From Spirochaetota bacterium (GTDB lineage: Bacteria; Spirochaetota; Spirochaetia; Treponematales; UBA12059): 11,813 nucleotides of DNA. The notes under the pieces are model-generated. The model was not told the DNA's origin. It worked only from the letters and a program-made list of their open reading frames with translations, and did no database searches. The DNA is taken from positions 1 through 11,813 of the forward strand of contig JAKQNL010000055.1 in NCBI GenBank assembly GCA_029565815.1, written 5' to 3'. Of the stretch, positions 7,198 to 11,813 are shown one piece after another. The translations under genes were made by a program, and so were the position numbers. How positions within the stretch are numbered: position 1 is the stretch's first letter; the number at the start of each line of letters is the position of its first letter.

Positions 7198-7236
7198 GGC
7201 GGCTTTTGGAACGCCGGTTTTCAAAAGCCGCCTTTT
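7198..7236 (+). terminator. Intrinsic terminator before the ATPase gene (second of two)
   Basis: GGCGGCTTTTG (7198-7208) pairs perfectly with CAAAAGCCGCC (7222-7232), an 11-bp stem with a 13-base loop, followed by TTTT (7233-7236). Only 17 bases remain before the next start codon, leaving no room for a normal promoter after it. Expression of the downstream genes would need read-through or a promoter inside oraE. Confidence 0.72.
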
Positions 7237-7253
7237 GTAAACCTGGGGACGGC

Positions 7254-8591
7254 ATGAAACACATCGATATCCTAACGATAGAAGTTGGCTCCACCATCAC
7301 CAAGGCAAATGGTTTTCGCTTTTTGCCTTCTGGTGGTTTTGCCCACGCGGCCCAGGGTTTTGCAGAGACATCCGTAGCATCGGGTGATGTTGGCGTTGGC
7401 GTTAGAGAAGCTATCGCTGCTCTGGAAGCAGGCTTAGGAGCGCCGCTAGGCAAGCCAGAAATTTTCGTGAACAGTTCCGCAGCCGGCGGCTTACGCATGA
7501 CGGTGCACGGCTTAACCTACAGCATGACAGCCCGGGCTGCCCACGAAGCGTCGCTTGGCGCAGGCTCCATCGTAAAGATGGTAACGGCTGGCGCATTGGA
7601 ATCCTACGAGCTAGACGAAATACGCGAAATAAAGCCGAATATCATATTGCTTGCAGGCGGCGTTGATTTTGGCGAAAAAACCATAGTGCTGTCCAATGCA
7701 GAAAAGCTTGCTGGCTTAAACCTTGGGGTGCCCGTAATCTATGCAGGCAACATGGTCTTGCATAAACCTATCCAGGCACTCTTTCATAAAGCAGGAATCG
7801 AGTTAATAATAGTTGCCAACGTGTTTCCGGAAGTTGACGTGCTGAACGTCGACCCGCTGCGCTTCAGCATACACGAGGTCTTTAGCCGGCACATTATCCA
7901 CGCTCCTGGCATGGCTAGCTTTGCCGGTATGAGCTCCTGGGGCATACTGCCAACGCCCGGGGCCGTATTGCGCGGAGCCGAGCTCTTTGCAGAGGCCATG
8001 GGCGACTGCCTGGTCTTCGATGTTGGCGGGGCAACCACCGATGTTCACTCGGTAAGCGACGGGCGACCCGAGTACCGCGACCTGATGGTTGAACCTGAGC
8101 CGCGCGCAAAACGCACGGTAGAAGGCGATTTGGGCGTGTTTGTGAATGCGGCCAACATCATGCACATGAAGGGCAGTGAGGAATGGGCAGGTCGCGAAGC
8201 CGACTTGAAAGCTATGCCAAAAACCGAGCAGGAGCGCGAGCTTACCCGCTGGCTGTGCTCCCGCGCGGTCGATGTAGGGGCTAAACGCCACGCCGGCCAT
8301 ATAATGGATTTGTACACCCCGACGGGAAAAAAGAAGATAGTAAAAGGCAAGGACCTAAGCGCGGTAAAATGGGTCATCGCCACCAGCGGTGCCCTTACCC
8401 GCGTACAAGGAGCTTCCGATTGCCTTCGATCCATCTGCACGGGCCCGGGTAAACACCTCTTGCCGCCAGAGGAAGCGCGCATACTCATAGACAAGGATTA
8501 CCGCTTTTCCGCACTGGGAACCATAGCACAGGCATATCCGGCCGATGTTAAGAAAACATTTGAGGACTGGGTAGCCGCTTACTCGCTCTAG
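7254..8591 (+). CDS. MutL/GlmL-family ATPase, probable reactivator of the B12 aminomutase
   Basis: 445 residues. This family belongs to the actin/Hsp70-like ATPases and is found beside B12-dependent mutases (GlmL with glutamate mutase). Its members are thought to restore enzymes whose cofactor has been damaged. The first phosphate loop is EVGSTITK at residues 10-17, the adenosine-side strand is NIILLAGGVDFG near 126-137, and the second phosphate motif FDVGGATTDVHS lies around 255-266. Position between oraE and orr makes OraS/OraE the likely client; that is inference. The start is ATG 7254, next to the hydrophobic strand IDILTIEVG; a TTG at 7206 lies inside a terminator stem and is rejected. 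The ribosome site (GGGGA, 7245-7249) is weaker than those of the ord-oraE genes, and the gene sits behind two terminators, which together suggest low, catalytic amounts of protein. Confidence 0.85.
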   Translation: MKHIDILTIEVGSTITKANGFRFLPSGGFAHAAQGFAETSVASGDVGVGVREAIAALEAGLGAPLGKPEIFVNSSAAGGLRMTVHGLTYSMTARAAHEASLGAGSIVKMVTAGALESYELDEIREIKPNIILLAGGVDFGEKTIVLSNAEKLAGLNLGVPVIYAGNMVLHKPIQALFHKAGIELIIVANVFPEVDVLNVDPLRFSIHEVFSRHIIHAPGMASFAGMSSWGILPTPGAVLRGAELFAEAMGDCLVFDVGGATTDVHSVSDGRPEYRDLMVEPEPRAKRTVEGDLGVFVNAANIMHMKGSEEWAGREADLKAMPKTEQERELTRWLCSRAVDVGAKRHAGHIMDLYTPTGKKKIVKGKDLSAVKWVIATSGALTRVQGASDCLRSICTGPGKHLLPPEEARILIDKDYRFSALGTIAQAYPADVKKTFEDWVAAYSL

Positions 8592-8617
8592 CGAATATTT
8601 TGTTAAGGAGAACCATC

Positions 8618-9697
8618 ATGAACACGCGAACGCCGCGCCTGGAAATATACCCGGACAGGATACGGGACAATGCACGCTCTATCATCAAGCTGTGTAAGAG
8701 CCACGGGGCTCAGGTGGCTGTGGTAACGAAGGTTGCTTCTGCCCACGCTGCCGTTACCAACGCAGTGCTTGAAGCCGGGCCGGACATGCTTGCCGACAGC
8801 CGCATCATGAACCTGCGCTATCTGGGCGACAGCGGCGTTAGCGTGCCCCGCCTGCTCTTGCGCCTGCCCACCCCGTCCGAAGCCCACGACGTTGTGCTTA
8901 GCAGCGAACTAAGCCTTAACTCATCCGCCCAGACCATGAAAAAGCTGTCCGATGCGGCTGTGGCTCTTGGCCGGACGCACACGGTAATCGTGATGGTGGA
9001 TGTTGGCGACCTGCGCGAAGGCGTGTGGCCGGAAAAAGCCCCCGAGCTGGTGGCTCAAGCGGCCCGCCTTCCTGGCATCGAGGTGGCGGGCATTGGCTGT
9101 AACCTTGCCTGCTACGGCGGCGTCATACCCAGTGAGCAAAACATGGCAACGCTTATCGCAGTACGCGATGCGTGTAGAAAGAAAAGCGGCCTGAGCCTTA
9201 ACCTGATTTCCGGCGGCAACAGTTCCAGCTTGCCGCTTTTAGCTTCGGGTAAGATGCCAAAAGAGATCAACCACTTCCGCCTGGGCGAGTCCATACTCCT
9301 TGGCCGCAACGTGATAGACCGCAGCCCGTGGCCGGGAACCCGGCAGGACACCTTCCGCCTGGTGGCCGAGGTTATAGAAGTAGAACACAAACCGTCGGTG
9401 CCCATTGGCGAAACCGGCCAGGACGCCTTTGGCGGCACCCCGCAGTATGTGGACCGTGGCATACGTAAGCGAGCGATCTGTAACATAGGCAGGCAAGACG
9501 TGGTGGTAGACGGCATAGAGCCAGAGGATGCGGGCATCATCGTTTTGGGCGGCAGCTCCGACCACTTGATACTGGATGTGGAAGAAGCAGCCACCGACGT
9601 TAGGGTGGGCGACCAGATAGCCTTCTATCCGGGCTACGGCGCGCTTTTGGCCCTGTCCACTTCGCCATACGTGGCCAAAGTTGTCGTAAAGGCATAG
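8618..9697 (+). CDS. orr: Ornithine racemase
   Basis: 359 residues. Orr is a PLP enzyme of fold type III that interconverts L- and D-ornithine, making the D form used by OraS/OraE. The N-terminal barrel has the PLP lysine K38 in VAVVTKVASAH, with the YPDRIRDNARSI helix before it. The C-terminal part has blocks that set this family apart from alanine racemase: SVPIGETGQDAFGGTP, the DRGIRKRAICNIGRQD segment, and VLGGSSDHLILDVEE. AAGGAG (8605-8610) is 7 bases before ATG 8618; an in-frame TTG at 8600 lies before that site and is unlikely. It starts 26 bases after the ATPase gene and ends six bases before alr. A generic alanine/lysine racemase is the alternative, but the cluster makes ornithine the clear substrate. 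Confidence 0.92.
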   Translation: MNTRTPRLEIYPDRIRDNARSIIKLCKSHGAQVAVVTKVASAHAAVTNAVLEAGPDMLADSRIMNLRYLGDSGVSVPRLLLRLPTPSEAHDVVLSSELSLNSSAQTMKKLSDAAVALGRTHTVIVMVDVGDLREGVWPEKAPELVAQAARLPGIEVAGIGCNLACYGGVIPSEQNMATLIAVRDACRKKSGLSLNLISGGNSSSLPLLASGKMPKEINHFRLGESILLGRNVIDRSPWPGTRQDTFRLVAEVIEVEHKPSVPIGETGQDAFGGTPQYVDRGIRKRAICNIGRQDVVVDGIEPEDAGIIVLGGSSDHLILDVEEAATDVRVGDQIAFYPGYGALLALSTSPYVAKVVVKA

Positions 9698-9703
9698 GAA
9701 ACC

Positions 9704-10828
9704 ATGTTATATCAAACTCACGCACAGGTTCACCTGGGCAATATTCGCAGGAACATAGAAGCTATACGCACAGCTGTTGGCGCAGATCGGAAAATGCTCA
9801 TTGCCGTAAAGGCTAACGCATACGGCCACGGCGCTGTGGAAGTTTCTCGCATGGCGCAAAAGGCTGGCGTAGACTGGCTGGGCGTTGCAACCGTTCCTGA
9901 AGGCATGGAACTGCGGCAGGCCGGAATACGCTTACCGATACTAAAACTGAGTCCCTTGTTTCCGGAAGAAATGGAAGCTGCTTTTTCTTCGGACATAGCC
10001 ATAGCCGTGTGCGAGCGCGGCAACATACGGGCTGCCCAGGATGCCTGTAAGGCCTTGGGCCTGCGCGGAAATGTTCACCTGAAAGTGGACACCGGCATGG
10101 GCCGCGTCGGCTGCACCCCGGAAGACGCTCCGGCCATCGCTTTGTTTATCGAAAAAAACTGCCCAAACCTAAACGTACAGGGCGTGTTCACCCATTTTCC
10201 TGTATCCGACGAAGGCGACCCATCCTACACGCGCGCCCAGTTTGCCCGCTTTAAGGCTGTGGTGGAAGCAGTGAACGAGGCCATTGGCAGGCGCGTTGAG
10301 CTTGCACACTGCTCCAACTCCGGCGCGGTGCTTGCCCATCCGGAAGCCTGGTTGGACATGGTGCGGCCTGGCATCATGATCTACGGCCATTACCCCGATG
10401 CAGAGACGCCGCAAAGCATTCCGCTGCAACCGGGCATGAGTATCGCTACCCGCCTGTCCTGTGTTAAGAAAGTATCCAAGGGCACGGACATAAGCTACGG
10501 CCGCACCTGGAGCGCCCCGCGCGACACCTGGGTAGGCACCATCCCCGCAGGCTACGCCGACGGTTTTAACCGCCTGTTTTCCAGTAGGGGCCGCGTGCTG
10601 GTCAACGGCCGCTCTTGCCCCATAATAGGCCGGGTGTGCATGGACCAGAGCATGGTGGACCTAGGCCCGGATGCACAGGATAAGGTTGGCGACCAGGTGG
10701 TGCTCATGGGAGAGCAAGGCGGCCTGTCCATATCGTGCGAAGAGTGGGCGAAGGTGCTTGGAACCATCACCTACGAAGTTACCTGCCAGATAAGCCCGCG
10801 GGTAAGCCGGGTATACGACGAAGACTAG
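9704..10828 (+). CDS. alr: Alanine racemase
   Basis: 374 residues, normal for the family. It interconverts D- and L-alanine with PLP in the cytoplasm. The PLP lysine is K36 in IAVKANAYGHG, the VDTGMGRVG block lies near residues 128-136, and the second catalytic base is Tyr265 in SYGRTW, the same number as in the Geobacillus stearothermophilus enzyme. The block GRVCMDQSMVDL follows near 309-320. The ATG follows the orr stop by six bases, and AGGA overlaps that stop codon, so the two are translated from one message. Since AKP thiolase makes D-alanine, this Alr probably supplies L-alanine for further catabolism as well as, or instead of, D-alanine for the cell wall. It may be the only alr of the genome, which the window cannot show. 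Confidence 0.95.
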   Translation: MLYQTHAQVHLGNIRRNIEAIRTAVGADRKMLIAVKANAYGHGAVEVSRMAQKAGVDWLGVATVPEGMELRQAGIRLPILKLSPLFPEEMEAAFSSDIAIAVCERGNIRAAQDACKALGLRGNVHLKVDTGMGRVGCTPEDAPAIALFIEKNCPNLNVQGVFTHFPVSDEGDPSYTRAQFARFKAVVEAVNEAIGRRVELAHCSNSGAVLAHPEAWLDMVRPGIMIYGHYPDAETPQSIPLQPGMSIATRLSCVKKVSKGTDISYGRTWSAPRDTWVGTIPAGYADGFNRLFSSRGRVLVNGRSCPIIGRVCMDQSMVDLGPDAQDKVGDQVVLMGEQGGLSISCEEWAKVLGTITYEVTCQISPRVSRVYDED

Positions 10829-10831
10829 AGT

Positions 10832-11813
10832 TTAATCCCGAGTATCTGTTGATTTGGCTGGCGCAGTATCCGTATCCGCGGGTCTGCGCCTTGTTCGTCC
10901 ATACAGTTTTCCGTACACGTCTACCACGGAAAAAAACAGCACCAGGGTTATAGGGCCAAGTAGAAGGCCGTCAAAGCCAAAGAGACGTATACCGCCTATG
11001 ATAGCCACGAAAATCAACAGCGGGTGCAGTTTGATGCGCGCGTGTAGGAAAAGAGGGCGCAAAAAATTATCCAAACTGGAAATGAAAACAGCAGACAAAA
11101 CGAATAACAGCACGGCATCAAAAAAGGTTCCCGATGCAAGACGCATAAGGCTGACAGGCAACCAGACCAGGGCAGCTCCAACCATGGGGATAAGACTAGA
11201 CAGCGAGCACAAAAGCGCAAGGGGCAGGGGAGCTGGAACCTTCATCACCGTAAATACCAAGAACGCCATGAAGCCCTGAAACAAGGCGACCAAAACATAA
11301 CCTAAAAAAAGCTCGCGACTGGTATCGCGGAACTTGTTCACAAACAGCACCGTGTACTCGTTTTTGAGCGGCATGGCGTCTATGAATACCATGAGTAGTT
11401 CCTTGCCGTCCAGAAATAGAAAAAACATGACGAACAAAAACAGCGCAAGGGTTACCACAAAGCCTGCCAGATTGCCCACAATGGTCGCGCTTAGGGATAC
11501 AAGCCGTTCGCCGTAGGCCGATGCCAGGGCGGACAGCTCGCCGGGCACGTCCATGGCCGACAGGTCTATGGCGCCGCCTGACAGCTTGTCCACTTCCGCA
11601 CGGATTCCTGCAAAGCCGTCGCTCTGTAACAGCGACGTAAGCTTTTCCATAATGCCACTTACCACGCCGAACAGGTCTTTCATCTGCCCTGCAAGCATTA
11701 TCCCGAACACGGTTAGCGGCACCACCACCAGCAGAACCGAACCGAGCGAAAAAACGGCCGCGTATGCGCTGCGCACAAAGCGGGAGCGCACAGCCCCGCC
11801 TTTTTTTGTGGTT
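10832..11813 (-). CDS. AI-2E/PerM family membrane protein, N-terminus outside window
   Basis: The frame stays open to the window edge, so the GTG at 11791 (complement) need not be the start and the N-terminal membrane helices are missing. About 327 residues are visible. The family, once called UPF0118, has around eight membrane helices and is named for proposed autoinducer-2 export; other members act in ion or stress transport, so the substrate is unknown. Visible hydrophobic segments include SLGSVLLVVVPLTVFGIML, then after a soluble stretch VTLALFLFVMFFLFLDGKELL, followed by YVLVALFQGFMAFLVF, the conserved SSLIPMVGAALVWLPV, and LLIFVAIIGGIRLFGFDGLLLGP close to the end. The C-terminal tail is charged and rich in R, T and D. 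It converges on alr with three bases between the stop codons and has no evident link to ornithine use. Confidence 0.85.
   Translation of the reverse strand, partial: TTKKGGAVRSRFVRSAYAAVFSLGSVLLVVVPLTVFGIMLAGQMKDLFGVVSGIMEKLTSLLQSDGFAGIRAEVDKLSGGAIDLSAMDVPGELSALASAYGERLVSLSATIVGNLAGFVVTLALFLFVMFFLFLDGKELLMVFIDAMPLKNEYTVLFVNKFRDTSRELFLGYVLVALFQGFMAFLVFTVMKVPAPLPLALLCSLSSLIPMVGAALVWLPVSLMRLASGTFFDAVLLFVLSAVFISSLDNFLRPLFLHARIKLHPLLIFVAIIGGIRLFGFDGLLLGPITLVLFFSVVDVYGKLYGRTRRRPADTDTAPAKSTDTRD

Noticed and set aside
7150..7236. CRISPR or mobile-element ends at the inverted repeats between oraE and the ATPase gene
   Set aside because: There are only two unrelated hairpins, no spacers, no transposase and no target duplication; T runs after both stems fit terminators.
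7206..7253. Longer start (TTG 7206) for the ATPase gene
   Set aside because: It falls inside the second terminator stem and adds 16 residues without family character, while ATG 7254 leads straight into the first strand of the fold.

Overview
The window (11.8 kb, fairly GC-rich, single-strand gene order) is dominated by what looks like a complete cluster for oxidative ornithine fermentation: ord, ortA, ortB, oraS, oraE, a MutL/GlmL-type ATPase gene, orr and alr, all on the + strand from 1733 to 10828. The set points to an anaerobic amino-acid-fermenting bacterium. The HD-GYP protein, the alanine racemase and the heavy use of ATA isoleucine codons in a GC-rich background read most like a spirochaete (Treponema relatives). 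That placement is a judgement by eye, and a Firmicutes-type or other anaerobe is not excluded.

Layout. 1-471 is the C-terminal end of an HD-GYP protein. It is followed at once by a divergent PAP2-superfamily-like gene (483-1388) that seems to use a CTG start. A 344-bp gap (1389-1732) holds a terminator-like hairpin, a possible sigma70-type promoter and a leader with three successive hairpins. Then come ord (1733-2788), ortA (2863-3147), ortB (3144-4553), oraS (4569-4919) and oraE (4933-7134). Two consecutive intrinsic-terminator-like hairpins (7150-7236) separate these from the MutL-like ATPase gene (7254-8591), orr (8618-9697) and alr (9704-10828). A membrane protein of the AI-2E/PerM family (10832-11813, minus strand, N-terminus off the window) converges on alr with three bases between the stop codons.

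How the genes work together (established for the families, inferred here). Orr turns L-ornithine into D-ornithine. The B12- and PLP-dependent mutase OraS/OraE moves the terminal amino group to give 2,4-diaminopentanoate. Ord oxidatively deaminates this to 2-amino-4-oxopentanoate, making NAD(P)H. OrtA/OrtB cleaves that with CoA into acetyl-CoA and D-alanine. Alr, six bases after orr, can convert the D-alanine to L-alanine. The ATPase is the probable reactivator of the B12 mutase. No ornithine or arginine transporter, arginine deiminase or acetate kinase is seen in the window.

I found no wholly unknown system. The points most worth a second look are the tandem terminators that place the reactivator and racemases behind a transcriptional barrier, the structured ord leader, the alr linkage, and the CTG-started PAP2-like protein that lacks the usual relay aspartate.
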